Part shown: positions 56,321 to 64,000 of the stretch, piece after piece
Layout: each line of letters opens with the position of its first letter
Position numbering within the stretch: the stretch's first letter is position 1
Source of the DNA: Hymenobacter puniceus
Lineage (GTDB): Bacteria; Bacteroidota; Bacteroidia; Cytophagales; Hymenobacteraceae
Direction: 5' to 3'
DNA length: 64,000 bases
NCBI RefSeq assembly: GCF_014333525.1
Contig: NZ_JACSCX010000001.1
Coordinates: forward strand, 744,001-808,000
Position numbers and translations under genes: made by a program
Notes under the pieces: model-generated
What the model was told of the DNA's origin: nothing
The model's database searches: none
What the model saw: the letters and a program-made list of their open reading frames with translations, nothing else

Positions 56321-59203
56321 CTACAACTTTTCGGCCAGGAAGCGGGCGGTGTGGTTGGTGCCCTTCAGCTTCACCATGTCTTCGGGAGTGCCTTCGAAGA
56401 GCAGGTGGCCGCCATTGGTGCCGCCCTCGGGGCCGAGGTCGATCAGCCAGTCGGCGCACTTGATGATGTCCATGTTGTGCTCGATGATGAGCACCGAGTT
56501 GCCTTGCTCCACCAGCGCGTTGAGGGCCGTCATCAGCTTGTTGATGTCGTGGAAGTGCAGGCCGGTGCTGGGTTCATCGAAGATGAACAGGATTTTATCG
56601 TTCTGCAGGGTATTGCCCTTGGTCAGGAACGAGGCCAGCTTCACGCGCTGGGCCTCCCCGCCGCTCAGCGTGTTGGCCGACTGCCCCAACCGGATGTAGC
56701 CCAGCCCCACGTCGTCGAGCGGCTTGAGGCGCTCCACAATTTTGGGCTGCTCCTTGAAGAACGTGATGCTGTCCTCGATGGTCATGTCGAGCACGTCGTT
56801 GATGGCCTTGTCTTGATACTTCACGTCCAGCACATCCTGCTTGAACTTGCGGCCCTCGCAGGCTTCGCAGGTCAGGTAGATGTCAGCCATAAACTGCATT
56901 TCAATCTTCACCTGGCCTTCGCCCTGGCACACCTCACAGCGGCCCCCGTCGATGTTGAAGGAAAAGTGCGAGGGTTTGAAGCCGCGCGCTTTGGCCAACT
57001 GCTGATCGGCAAACAAGGTCCGGATGGCGTCGTATGCCTTTACGTAGGTAACCGGGTTAGAGCGGCTGCTCTTGCCGATGGGGTTCTGGTCGACGAACTC
57101 CACGTGGGTTACCTGGCCGTTTACGCCGGTGAGGCGGTCAAACTTACCCGTTGCTTCGCCCGCGCCGCCGCCCAACTGCTTGAGCAGGGCCGGGGCCAGA
57201 ATCCGCTTCACCAGGGTGCTTTTACCGGAGCCCGATACGCCCGTTACCACCGTCATGACGTTCAGCGGAAACTTGACGCTCACGTTCTTAAGGTTGTTTT
57301 CGCGGGCGCCGGTCAGCTCCAGGGCGTTGCGCCAGGGGCGGCGGGTTTTGGGCACCTGCACCGCCATGCGGCCGCTCAGGTACTGGCCGGTATAGGTGTC
57401 GGAAGTCAGGACCTCGGCGTAGGTGCCCTGGAACTGCAAGATACCGCCGCCACTGCCGGCCTCGGGTCCGATGTCGATAATCTGGTCGGCCTGCTCCATC
57501 ATTTTGTCCTCGTGCTCCACCACAATTACGGTGTTGCCGAGCTGCTGCAAGGAGCGCAGCACGCCAATCAGCTGCTCGGCGTCCTTGGGGTGCAGGCCGA
57601 TGCTGGGCTCATCCAAGATGTACATGGAACCCACCAGCGCCGAACCCAGCGAGGTAGCCAGCGAAATCCGCTGGCTTTCCCCGCCCGAGAGCGTGCTGCT
57701 GAGGCGGTTGAGCGTGAGGTAGCCCAAACCCACCCGGTTCAGGTATTCCAAGCGGTTGGTTACTTCCGTCACGAGGCGCTCGGCTACTTTGGCTTCGTGC
57801 TCGGGTAGGTCGAGGGTTTGGAAGAACTCCAGCGCCAAGCTCACTGGCAACAGAACCAGATCGGTGATGCTCTGGCCCTGAATCTTGACGTACTGAGCAT
57901 CTTTGCGCAGGCGGGTACCCCGGCAGTCGGGGCAGGTGGTGCGGCCCCGGTAGCGGCTTTGCAGCACGCGGTACTGAATTTTGTGGGTCTGCTCGCTCAC
58001 CCACTTAAAGTAAGTATCAAGGCCGTCGAAGTACTTGTTGCCCTTCCAGAGCAGGGTGCGCTCGGCTTCGCTCAGCTCGTTGTAGGGCCGGTGAATCGGG
58101 AAGTCGAAGCGGATGCCGTTTTTGAGCAGCGGCTTCAGCCACTCGCTCTGCTTATCGGTGCGCCAGGGCGCAATGGCACCCTCGTACACCGTCATGCTTT
58201 TGTCGGGAATCACCAAATCCTCGTCAATGCCCAGCACCGAGCCGAACCCTTCGCAGGTCTGGCAGGCGCCGTAGGGGTTGTTGAAGGAGAAGAAGTTGAC
58301 GCTTGGCTCCTCGAAAACCACTCCATCCAGCTCGAATCGGTCGGAGAATTGCTTAGTTGTTAGTTGTTGGTTGTCAGTTGTCAGGCCGTTCTGGTTACTA
58401 ACAACTGACAACTGATAACTGACAACTAACGTCCCGTGGCCCTCGAAGAAGGCGGTTTGCACCGAGTCGGCGAGGCGGAAGGTGAGGTCTTCGTCGCCGG
58501 GGATGATGACGGCCCGGTCAATCATGATGAAGACTTCGCCCTTCACTTCGGGCCGGCCTTCGGCAATGAGTTCTTCGATGAAGGCGGTTTCGCCGTTTAC
58601 TACTACCCGGCTGTAGCCTTTCTGGAGCAGCAGATCCAGCTCCTTGCTCATGGGGCGGCCGTCCTGGGCGGGCTGCAAAGGGGCCAGCAGCATCACGCGG
58701 GTGTCGGCGGGCAGGCGCATGAGGTAGTCCACCACGTCGGCCACGTTGTCCTTCTTCACCTGCTCGCCGCTCACGGGCGAGAAGGTGCGGCCCACCCGCG
58801 CAAACAGCAGCTTGAGGTAGTCGTAGATTTCGGTGCTGGTGCCCACGGTGGAGCGGTTGTTCTTGATGCTGACCTTCTGCTCGATGGCAATGGCCGGCGA
58901 AATGCCCCGGATGTAGTCCACGTCGGGCTTGTCCATGCGGCCCAGGAACTGGCGGGCGTAGCTGCTGAGGCTCTCCACGTACATGCGCTGGCCCTCGGCG
59001 TACAGCGTATCAAACGCCAACGAGGACTTACCCGAGCCCGACAGACCCGTGACCACAATGAACTTGTTGCGCGGCAACGCCACACTCAGGTTCTTGAGGT
59101 TGTGGACGCGGGCGTTTTTGATAAGGATAAACTCGCGCGGGTCGAGCTGGTCAATGGGGTCAGCCGCGGGGGCGGCTACTTGCAGAGCGGAATTGTCGGC
59201 CAT
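56321..59203 (-). CDS. uvrA: Excinuclease ABC subunit A with an in-frame repeat insertion
   Basis: 960 residues. First ATPase: Walker [21 protein letters not shown] (about 50), [19 protein letters not shown], zinc site CQTCEGFG...CPDCRGTRL, signature [20 protein letters not shown] and Walker [13 protein letters not shown]. Second: [16 protein letters not shown], zinc module [16 protein letters not shown]...[25 protein letters not shown] and [15 protein letters not shown]. It is the damage-sensing ATPase of nucleotide excision repair. Residues about 257-284, with [12 protein letters not shown] and [11 protein letters not shown], are encoded by an inverted repeat and are not part of the family. 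The rest is complete. A near -7 box (TACCTTCG, 59262-59269) lies 58 nt upstream. Confidence 0.96.
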   Translation of the reverse strand: MADNSALQVAAPAADPIDQLDPREFILIKNARVHNLKNLSVALPRNKFIVVTGLSGSGKSSLAFDTLYAEGQRMYVESLSSYARQFLGRMDKPDVDYIRGISPAIAIEQKVSIKNNRSTVGTSTEIYDYLKLLFARVGRTFSPVSGEQVKKDNVADVVDYLMRLPADTRVMLLAPLQPAQDGRPMSKELDLLLQKGYSRVVVNGETAFIEELIAEGRPEVKGEVFIMIDRAVIIPGDEDLTFRLADSVQTAFFEGHGTLVVSYQLSVVSNQNGLTTDNQQLTTKQFSDRFELDGVVFEEPSVNFFSFNNPYGACQTCEGFGSVLGIDEDLVIPDKSMTVYEGAIAPWRTDKQSEWLKPLLKNGIRFDFPIHRPYNELSEAERTLLWKGNKYFDGLDTYFKWVSEQTHKIQYRVLQSRYRGRTTCPDCRGTRLRKDAQYVKIQGQSITDLVLLPVSLALEFFQTLDLPEHEAKVAERLVTEVTNRLEYLNRVGLGYLTLNRLSSTLSGGESQRISLATSLGSALVGSMYILDEPSIGLHPKDAEQLIGVLRSLQQLGNTVIVVEHEDKMMEQADQIIDIGPEAGSGGGILQFQGTYAEVLTSDTYTGQYLSGRMAVQVPKTRRPWRNALELTGARENNLKNVSVKFPLNVMTVVTGVSGSGKSTLVKRILAPALLKQLGGGAGEATGKFDRLTGVNGQVTHVEFVDQNPIGKSSRSNPVTYVKAYDAIRTLFADQQLAKARGFKPSHFSFNIDGGRCEVCQGEGQVKIEMQFMADIYLTCEACEGRKFKQDVLDVKYQDKAINDVLDMTIEDSITFFKEQPKIVERLKPLDDVGLGYIRLGQSANTLSGGEAQRVKLASFLTKGNTLQNDKILFIFDEPSTGLHFHDINKLMTALNALVEQGNSVLIIEHNMDIIKCADWLIDLGPEGGTNGGHLLFEGTPEDMVKLKGTNHTARFLAEKL
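58354..58430. repeat. Inverted repeat inserted in frame in uvrA
   Basis: T/G-rich left arm (58354-58384; TTAGTTGTTAGTTGTTGGTT at its start) pairs imperfectly with the C/A-rich right arm (58399-58430), leaving a ~15-nt loop. The DNA composition and low-complexity translation differ sharply from flanking uvrA. The reading frame continues through it. Confidence 0.85.
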
Positions 59204-59306
59204 AGGTCGTTAAACAGCGTGGGGCGGGGGTTTGGTTTCCCGCCGCGCGGTTTAGGTCAGGCGAAGGTACGGCGGGGTGGCAGTGTCGTGCTACTTTATC
59301 CACTCC

Positions 59307-59858
59307 TTACTCTGCTGCCAGCAGCGCAATGCGGTCCAGCTCTGCCCAAACGGCGGGAACATCTCCATTTATCCGCCTCAGTTTATGCCGGAGCTCTGTC
59401 ATTATTTTAATTTGTTGGATTATCCAATCCGTGAACTTGCCATACGCTATCCTGTCCAAGCCACGCGCATCCGGGTCATAACCCTTAATGATATAGAGTG
59501 TAACTAGTGGGTTATCAGTCCCCAATTGGATGGTATAGAAGTTATATCCCTGCCATTGTGAAATCACAAAGTCTCGTGCAGCGAGTGTTTCGTTGTTTTC
59601 CGCCAGCAACGTGGTGGCGCATTCCCAGCTGTAATCCAGGGAATCGGCCGTGAAATCCTGACCGCCCATCCACTCCATCGTGCCTTTGCCGCACCACTTC
59701 AGGAAAAGCCGGTAGGCCTCGGGAAATTGGACGCCCCACTCCTTCTCTGTTTCTTCTATTTCTGCATCCGTACAGCCTAGCTCAGCTATTGGCACGTCCA
59801 GTCCCGTAGTGAGCAGATATGCATTGAGTTCTATGTAAAAGTTGAGTAGACAGCTCAT
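59307..59858 (-). CDS. SMI1/KNR4 (SUKH) domain protein
   Basis: 183 residues from ATG 59858 (MSCLLNFYIELNAYLLTTGL). The SUKH core is visible: CTDAEIEETEKEWGVQFPEA, YRLFLKWCGKGTMEWMGG, then DSLDYSWECATTLLAENNET, VISQWQGYNFYTIQLGTDNP and VTLYIIKGYDPDARGL. SUKH proteins are often immunity proteins against contact-dependent or polymorphic toxins, but stand-alone housekeeping members also exist. No toxin gene lies next to it. Base composition is slightly lower in GC than the neighbours. A longer open frame to 60059 reads into GC-rich non-coding sequence and was rejected. Confidence 0.8.
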   Translation of the reverse strand: MSCLLNFYIELNAYLLTTGLDVPIAELGCTDAEIEETEKEWGVQFPEAYRLFLKWCGKGTMEWMGGQDFTADSLDYSWECATTLLAENNETLAARDFVISQWQGYNFYTIQLGTDNPLVTLYIIKGYDPDARGLDRIAYGKFTDWIIQQIKIMTELRHKLRRINGDVPAVWAELDRIALLAAE

Positions 59859-60330
59859 TGCTTGCACAGCCAATAAATGTATTTGCAAGAGTTTCGAAGA
59901 TATAGCTGCATCTGCAAGAAACGAGCTGTACATTCTGATTATGCTTCGCCCCCATGCTGGCGCGCTTGTAGCGCCGCGTAACGCGTGACCAGCCTCTGCG
60001 TGGAGGGTGCCTCCCCCTAACCCAACTGCGCCGAGTAAGCCCTGCGACTGAGGGGCCATGGCCCGAATCCAGCCGTGCCACCCGCACAGATGCGCGTAGC
60101 ATAGCTGCTAAAGTAGCATAGCTGCTAAAGCGTAAGCCTCACTTGGCGCAGCCGGGAGAGGGCGGCAGCCAAGTTGGGATGGACGTTCGAACACCGGCCG
60201 CTCCCGCCAGCTACCGCGCCGTACGGTGCGGCAGTATCTTGCGCGCCCCAAACAAATTGCCGCCATACCAAGTAGTGGCGGCACGCCGTTTACCCGCCCA
60301 TCCTGCCCAAATTTTCCTAACAACGCCTGT
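59859..60330. other. 472-bp gene-poor interval with a 17-bp tandem duplication
   Basis: No convincing gene. GTAGCATAGCTGCTAAA occurs twice head to tail (60096-60112, 60113-60129), and the unit itself contains the palindrome TAGCAtAGCTGCTA. To its left (about 59940-60090) is a GC-rich block with the hairpin-like GGAGGGTGCCTCCCCC; to its right a weak -7-like TATCTTGC (60235-60242) may serve the barrel gene at 60331. The origin of the GC-rich block is unknown. Confidence 0.6.
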
Positions 60331-61722
60331 ATGAAAAGATTACCTGCACTGCTGCTATTCACGCTTGGCGTGGGGGCACACGCCAGCGCCCAGCAGCCGG
60401 ATAGCCTTTCGTTTATTCGGTCTAAGCGAATGTCGGATGCCGACCTGGCCAAGAAGCGGGAAGGCACTTTCATTACGGGCCTGCCGGATGCGTCGTCTGA
60501 TCCGGTGACGGGGTTTGGGGTGGGCATCAAGTCCAACGTGTACTGGAATGGCACGCGCGACAATCCGCTTTTCGCCTACACGCCTTACCTGGCGCACCTC
60601 AAGGCCAACGTTGCTTACTACACCTCCAATGCCCGCGAACTGTCGCTTTCCGCCGATGTGCCCTACTACCGGGGCTCGCGCTGGCGCTACCGGGTGGATT
60701 TCAAGGCCCAGCAGAACCCCACCAACCTGTACTTCGGGCTGACCGACGCCACGCTGGGCCAGCTTCGGCTGCCCTCAGACCCGACCAGAACCTTTGCGAC
60801 CTACGAGGACTACGACAATGCCCGCAAGCAGCTGCGGCCCGGCCAGGCGGGGGAAGCGGCTCTGGTGACGGACGCCTTGTCCAACCGGTTTCGGGAGACG
60901 GAGTACATGCTCAACCTGAAGGCCGACTACGCCATCGGGGCTGGGAAAATGCGGGTGATGGGCGGCTACGAAATTCAGAACCTGCAGTACAAAACCTTCA
61001 CGGGCACCAAAACCGACGCGGTAGACCCGCAAACCGGCGCCAGCAGCAGCGCCCCCAACGGCAAGTCGCTGCTGGAGCGCGACTTCGAGCAGGGCACCAT
61101 CTTCGGGTTGAAAGGTGGCTGGATTTCCATCGTGCAGACGGCCCTGATCTACGATACCCGCGACTTTGAGCCCGACCCTACCAAGGGCGTGTACTTTGAA
61201 GCAGCCAACGAATTTTCCAATAAAATCATCGGCTCGCAGTTCAATTTCAACAAAGTGTTTTTTCAGGGGCGCCTGTACCAGAAGCTGCCGGTGGGCCGGC
61301 GGACGGTGTTTGCGGCCCGCGCCGGCGCCGGCACCATCTTCGGCAAGGAGGCGCCCTTCTTCGAGTTTCAGGACCAGTGGAGCCCGGATGGCAGCATCAA
61401 CGCGCTGGGTGGCAAGCAGTCGTTGCGGGGGTATCGGCAGAACCGGTTTCTGGCCCGTACGGTGGCTTTCGCCAACACCGAGCTTCGCATCCGCGTGGCC
61501 GACCTGAAGCTGGGCCGCCAGAGCTTCGGGTTTGGCGTGGCACCGTTTGCGGATGCCGGCACGGTCCGAAACCGGTGGCAGGACCTGAGCTTCGACAACA
61601 TCAAACTCTCGTACGGGGCGGGGGGCCGGGTGGCCTGGAACCTGTCGACGATTGTGTTTCTGGACTACGGCATTTCCCGGGAAGACCGGTTGCTGTACTT
61701 CGGCATCGGGCAGGTTTTCTAG
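60331..61722 (+). CDS. BamA/Omp85-family outer-membrane barrel (surface antigen type)
   Basis: 463 residues from ATG 60331 with signal peptide KRLPALLLFTLGVGAHASA. The mature start RSKRMSDADLAKKREGTFIT, TGLPDASSDPVTGFGVGIKS and NGTRDNPLFAYTPYLAHLKA recalls DUF5982 joined to an Omp85 barrel. The barrel includes WISIVQTALIYDTRDFEPDP, then GGKQSLRGYRQNRFLARTVA with the Arg-Gly-Tyr (VRGF-like) lock of the family, and ends LLYFGIGQVF with terminal Phe. No POTRA domains are seen, unlike BamA. Probably a small outer-membrane translocator or lipid transporter; its cargo is unknown. It is convergent with the SGNH hydrolase. Confidence 0.85.
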   Translation: MKRLPALLLFTLGVGAHASAQQPDSLSFIRSKRMSDADLAKKREGTFITGLPDASSDPVTGFGVGIKSNVYWNGTRDNPLFAYTPYLAHLKANVAYYTSNARELSLSADVPYYRGSRWRYRVDFKAQQNPTNLYFGLTDATLGQLRLPSDPTRTFATYEDYDNARKQLRPGQAGEAALVTDALSNRFRETEYMLNLKADYAIGAGKMRVMGGYEIQNLQYKTFTGTKTDAVDPQTGASSSAPNGKSLLERDFEQGTIFGLKGGWISIVQTALIYDTRDFEPDPTKGVYFEAANEFSNKIIGSQFNFNKVFFQGRLYQKLPVGRRTVFAARAGAGTIFGKEAPFFEFQDQWSPDGSINALGGKQSLRGYRQNRFLARTVAFANTELRIRVADLKLGRQSFGFGVAPFADAGTVRNRWQDLSFDNIKLSYGAGGRVAWNLSTIVFLDYGISREDRLLYFGIGQVF

Positions 61723-61760
61723 CCGACACCCCTGCTGGCCGCACTGGCTCGGGTTAGGCG

Positions 61761-62453
61761 CTACTTCTTCAGCCCCTTTCCTACTACCTGCTTCCACACC
61801 GCATAGCCGGCGGGGGCCAGGTGGAGGCTGTCGGACTCGTAGAACTGCGGACGGGGGCGGCCGTTGGGGCCGAGTAGCGGCGTGGCAGTGTCGAGGTAGC
61901 GCAGGCGCTTGGGGTGCGCGGCCACGTACTCGCGGATGAGGCGGTTGGCTTCCTGCATCTGCGGGTAGAGCGCCCAGCGCGACGGGCTGGGCTTGATGGC
62001 CAGAAACACCAGCGGCACCTTCGGCAGCTTTTGCTGCATTAGCTGTTCAAAGGCCAGAAACGACTGAAACACCTCCTGCGGCGTGGCCCCGGCATTGATG
62101 TCGTTGTCGCCCTCGTAGAGCACCACCTGGCGCGGATTGTAGGCCACCACCAGCTTATCGAAGAAGTGCAGGGCGTCGGGGAAGCGGGAGCCGCCGAAGC
62201 CGCGGTTGAGTGCCGGGCGGCCCGGCAAATCCTCGCGCAACGTTGTCCATTTGCGCACCGACGAGCTACCATAGAACAGGATGGGCCGGGCAGGCGGCGG
62301 CGTGAGGCTGTCCTGGCGGGCAAAGGCGCGCAACTCGTCGGTCCACTGGGCGGGGTTGAGCGGGGGCACGGCTGCCGACTGCGCCCAGCTAGCCCCCAGT
62401 GTTGTCAGCCAGAAGCCACCTATTATCATTACTAGACGCATCAGATACAGCAT
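61761..62453 (-). CDS. Secreted SGNH/GDSL-family hydrolase
   Basis: 230 residues from ATG 62453 (a second start at 62441 gives MRLVMIIGGFWLTTLGASWA, the signal peptide). The blocks are clear: nucleophile in ILFYGSSSVRKW (about 70, Ser in GSSS), Gly in NRGFGGSRFPD, Asn in VVLYEGDNDINAG (about 115) and catalytic Asp/His in ESDSLHLAPAGYAVW near the end. SGNH enzymes are esterases or deacetylases; sugar-ester or lipid substrates are usual, and the periplasmic location would suit removal of acetyl groups from polysaccharide. The substrate here is unknown. Confidence 0.88.
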   Translation of the reverse strand: MLYLMRLVMIIGGFWLTTLGASWAQSAAVPPLNPAQWTDELRAFARQDSLTPPPARPILFYGSSSVRKWTTLREDLPGRPALNRGFGGSRFPDALHFFDKLVVAYNPRQVVLYEGDNDINAGATPQEVFQSFLAFEQLMQQKLPKVPLVFLAIKPSPSRWALYPQMQEANRLIREYVAAHPKRLRYLDTATPLLGPNGRPRPQFYESDSLHLAPAGYAVWKQVVGKGLKK

Positions 62454-62581
62454 AGGGAAACAGCTAAAGAGGGCCGGGCCTCGCGAAAAACAGGTTGTCA
62501 GTAGAAGGTAACGGCAACATGTGGCAGGCTGCACAAATTCTGTTGTATTTGCAGTAGCTAAACTGCCAGGCGGCCTGCCCT

Positions 62582-63082
62582 ATGCCCATCGAACTCTTCA
62601 ACGCCGAGGTGAAACTAGAGAAATTCTCCGGCAAAGGCGGCTGGACGTATGCACCGCTGCCGGCCACGGTGTCGGCCCCCAAGTCATGGTTCAACCAGTT
62701 GCGGGTGAGCGGGCAGATTGATGATTTCGTGCTCTACAACGCCAGCCTGATGTCGATGGGCAAGGGCCGGCTGTTTCTGCCGGTGCGCGCCGCTATCCGC
62801 AAGCAGCTCGGCAAGGAAGCCGGCGACGTGGTGCAGCTAGTGCTGCTCTGCGCCGACGAGGATGCGCCACTCTCGGTATCGGCCGAGGACTTTGCGGAAT
62901 GCCTGGCCGAAGTACCGGCCGCCCTGACCACCTATCAGCAGCTGCCCGCCGCCGACCAGCAAGCCTGGGTGGCGTGGGTAGCCTCCGCCCCTACCGACGA
63001 GCAGAAAGTGGCGCGCGTGGAAATTGCCTGCCAGCGCCTGGCTTACCACAACAGTTCTTCTCGCTGCCTGCCGCTAACCTGA
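62582..63082 (+). CDS. DUF1905 and YdeI/OmdA-like two-domain protein
   Basis: 166 residues. The N-terminal DUF1905-type domain (about 1-90) has FNAEVKLEKFSGKGGWTYAP, GQIDDFVLYNASLMSMGKGR and FLPVRAAIRKQLGKEAGDVV; the C-terminal YdeI-like part has EDFAECLAEVPAALTTYQQL and AADQQAWVAWVASAPTDEQK with VARVEIACQRL. Proteins with this pairing are common in Bacteroidota; YdeI-like proteins have been linked to resistance to cationic peptides or bacteriocins, but the function is not firm. No signal peptide. A one-mismatch -7 box (TGTATTTG, near 62544) lies upstream. Confidence 0.85.
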   Translation: MPIELFNAEVKLEKFSGKGGWTYAPLPATVSAPKSWFNQLRVSGQIDDFVLYNASLMSMGKGRLFLPVRAAIRKQLGKEAGDVVQLVLLCADEDAPLSVSAEDFAECLAEVPAALTTYQQLPAADQQAWVAWVASAPTDEQKVARVEIACQRLAYHNSSSRCLPLT

Positions 63083-63185
63083 CCCTCCCCCGTAGGGTGC
63101 GGTGCCTGCCCCCGCCCGCCGTTGCCCGAACGATTATCCCAACGGCATACCCTGGCGGCTATGAGCGGCCCGCGGCTGAACGGCG

Positions 63186-63193
63186 TAGCTTTG
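63186..63193 (+). promoter_or_regulatory. ABC ATPase gene promoter -7 element (TAGCTTTG)
   Basis: Perfect TAnnTTTG followed by CGG; 23 nt before ATG 63217 and 44 nt before ATG 63238. Confidence 0.6.
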
Positions 63194-63237
63194 CGGGGCG
63201 GGCAGAGGTTGCCCGCATGGTTAGTTGGCGGGTACTT

Positions 63238-64000
63238 ATGAGCTTATTGCAGGTTGCGGGAATATCGGTGCAGGAAAGCAGCCACACGGCGCTGCAGGAT
63301 GTCAGCTTCTCGCTGTCGGAAGGACGGCGGCTGGCCATTGCGGGTGAAACTGGGGCCGGCAAAAGCACCCTGCTCCAGGTGATTGCCGGGCTGGTGCAGC
63401 CCACGGCCGGTACGGTCACGTTTGATGGGCGCCGCGTGCGCGGGCCCCACGACGTGCTGATTCCGGGGCATCCGGGCGTGGCGTATCTGTCGCAGCATTC
63501 GGAGCTGCCGCACTCGTTGCGGGTGGAGCAGGTGCTCCGCTACGCCAGCAAGCTGGCCGTGGAAGAAGCCGAGGCGCTGTACGATTTGTGCCGCATCCGG
63601 CATCTGCTGGCGCGCCGCACCGACCAGCTTTCTGGCGGTGAGAAGCAGCGGGTGGCGCTGGCCCGGCTGCTGCTGGGGTCGCCGCGGCTGTTACTGCTGG
63701 ATGAGCCGTTTTCCAACCTCGACCGCGCCCACAAGCAGCTGCTCAAAGCCGTAATTGAGGATATCGGGGCCGAGCTGGGCATCACCTGCATGCTCGTTTC
63801 GCACGACCCTACCGACACGCTGGCCTGGGCCGAGGAGCTGCTGGTGCTGCAGGCGGGCCGGCTGGTACAGCAAGGTTCGCCCCAACAGGTGTATCAGCAG
63901 CCCGCCAACGAGTACACGGCCGGGCTGTTCGGCGACTACAACCTGCTGACCGGGGCGCTGGCTACGGCGCTGGCGCAGCAGGCCAGCCTGAAACTCCGCC
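63238..64000 (+). CDS. ABC transporter ATP-binding protein, partial
   Basis: The first 254 codons are visible; the 3' end is beyond the window. From ATG 63238 it reads SLLQVAGISVQESSHTALQD; an in-frame ATG at 63217 is also possible. All ATPase motifs are present: Walker A AGETGAGKSTLLQ (about 37), Q-loop VAYLSQHSE, signature LSGGEKQRVALARLLL (about 140), Walker B LLLLDEPFSNLD and H-loop MLVSHDPTDTLAWA. The LDEPFSNLD and DPTDTLAWAEELLVLQAGRL form resembles ATPases of ion, spermidine or iron importers that carry a C-terminal extra domain. Permease genes may follow to the right. Confidence 0.92.
   Translation, partial: MSLLQVAGISVQESSHTALQDVSFSLSEGRRLAIAGETGAGKSTLLQVIAGLVQPTAGTVTFDGRRVRGPHDVLIPGHPGVAYLSQHSELPHSLRVEQVLRYASKLAVEEAEALYDLCRIRHLLARRTDQLSGGEKQRVALARLLLGSPRLLLLDEPFSNLDRAHKQLLKAVIEDIGAELGITCMLVSHDPTDTLAWAEELLVLQAGRLVQQGSPQQVYQQPANEYTAGLFGDYNLLTGALATALAQQASLKLR

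Noticed and set aside
56285..57808. 507-codon plus frame antisense to uvrA
   Set aside because: Translation is a Val/Leu/Gly/His mix mirrored from uvrA codons; UvrA motifs are complete on the minus strand.
59859..60102. Longer frames extending the SUKH gene or overlapping it upstream
   Set aside because: They read into a GC-rich stretch with Arg/Gly/Ser-rich translation that changes abruptly at ATG 59858.

Overview
The window is chromosomal DNA of a member of the Bacteroidota, most likely of the Cytophagales and plausibly Hymenobacter or a close relative. This is inferred from several things: a GC-rich, densely packed gene layout; -7 promoter elements of the form TAnnTTTG in front of many genes; no purine-rich Shine-Dalgarno boxes; and typical gene content (PF13568-type outer-membrane barrels, Wzi/RemB-like barrel, DUF2480 protein, M61, S9 and S41 peptidases, a fused Wzc-type kinase). 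No rRNA, CRISPR array, phage or insertion sequence with a transposase is visible. Nearly everything is housekeeping or envelope biology.

Layout. 1-4052 (minus): exopolysaccharide export cassette of an outer-membrane export lipoprotein, a fused co-polymerase/tyrosine kinase and a PHP-type tyrosine phosphatase that runs off the left edge. 4290-8503: acyl-CoA dehydrogenase; rpsU, tyrosine recombinase and hpf as a translation/recombination cluster; convergent metK. 8693-14389: secreted PAP2 phosphatase, an unknown exported protein, an S9 peptidase and an outer-membrane barrel. 14424-21066 (mostly minus): HD protein, amino-acid permease, DUF2480 protein, an interrupted small zinc-ribbon-like gene, tsaB, and the rpmH-rnpA-ctp-like cluster. 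21307-25661: M61 peptidase with a lipoprotein, a small hydrophilic protein, a PfkB kinase and tRNA-His. 25970-31916: DEAD-box helicase bracketed by two copies of a composite palindromic element, then upp with an acyltransferase-like gene, and a Wzi/RemB-like barrel. 32014-37887: ABC exporter, three small membrane-associated proteins, gmhA and a YifB/ComM ATPase. 38025-43442: tRNA-Lys, pyrD, a PagL-like lipid A deacylase and three consecutive outer-membrane barrels. 43497-51735 (minus): M20 dipeptidase, an AT-rich lipoprotein gene, plsY and a 1786-residue secreted protein. 52031-59858: small protein, prmA, tpiA, a TspO-like protein, uvrA carrying an in-frame repeat insertion, and a SUKH-domain gene. 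60331-64000: BamA/Omp85-like barrel, SGNH hydrolase, DUF1905/YdeI protein and the start of an ABC ATPase.

The main theme is the cell envelope: polysaccharide export, lipid and lipid A enzymes, barrels, secreted peptidases and transporters. I found no convincing new multigene system. The most unusual signals are non-coding or architectural: at least five dispersed palindromic elements, two of them a matching ~170-bp composite; a second repeat class that has entered uvrA in frame; a 68-bp perfect palindrome covering a stop codon; a set of genes whose promoter -7 box ends exactly 4 nt before the start codon, which suggests leaderless mRNAs; and an amber codon inside a small zinc-ribbon-like gene.
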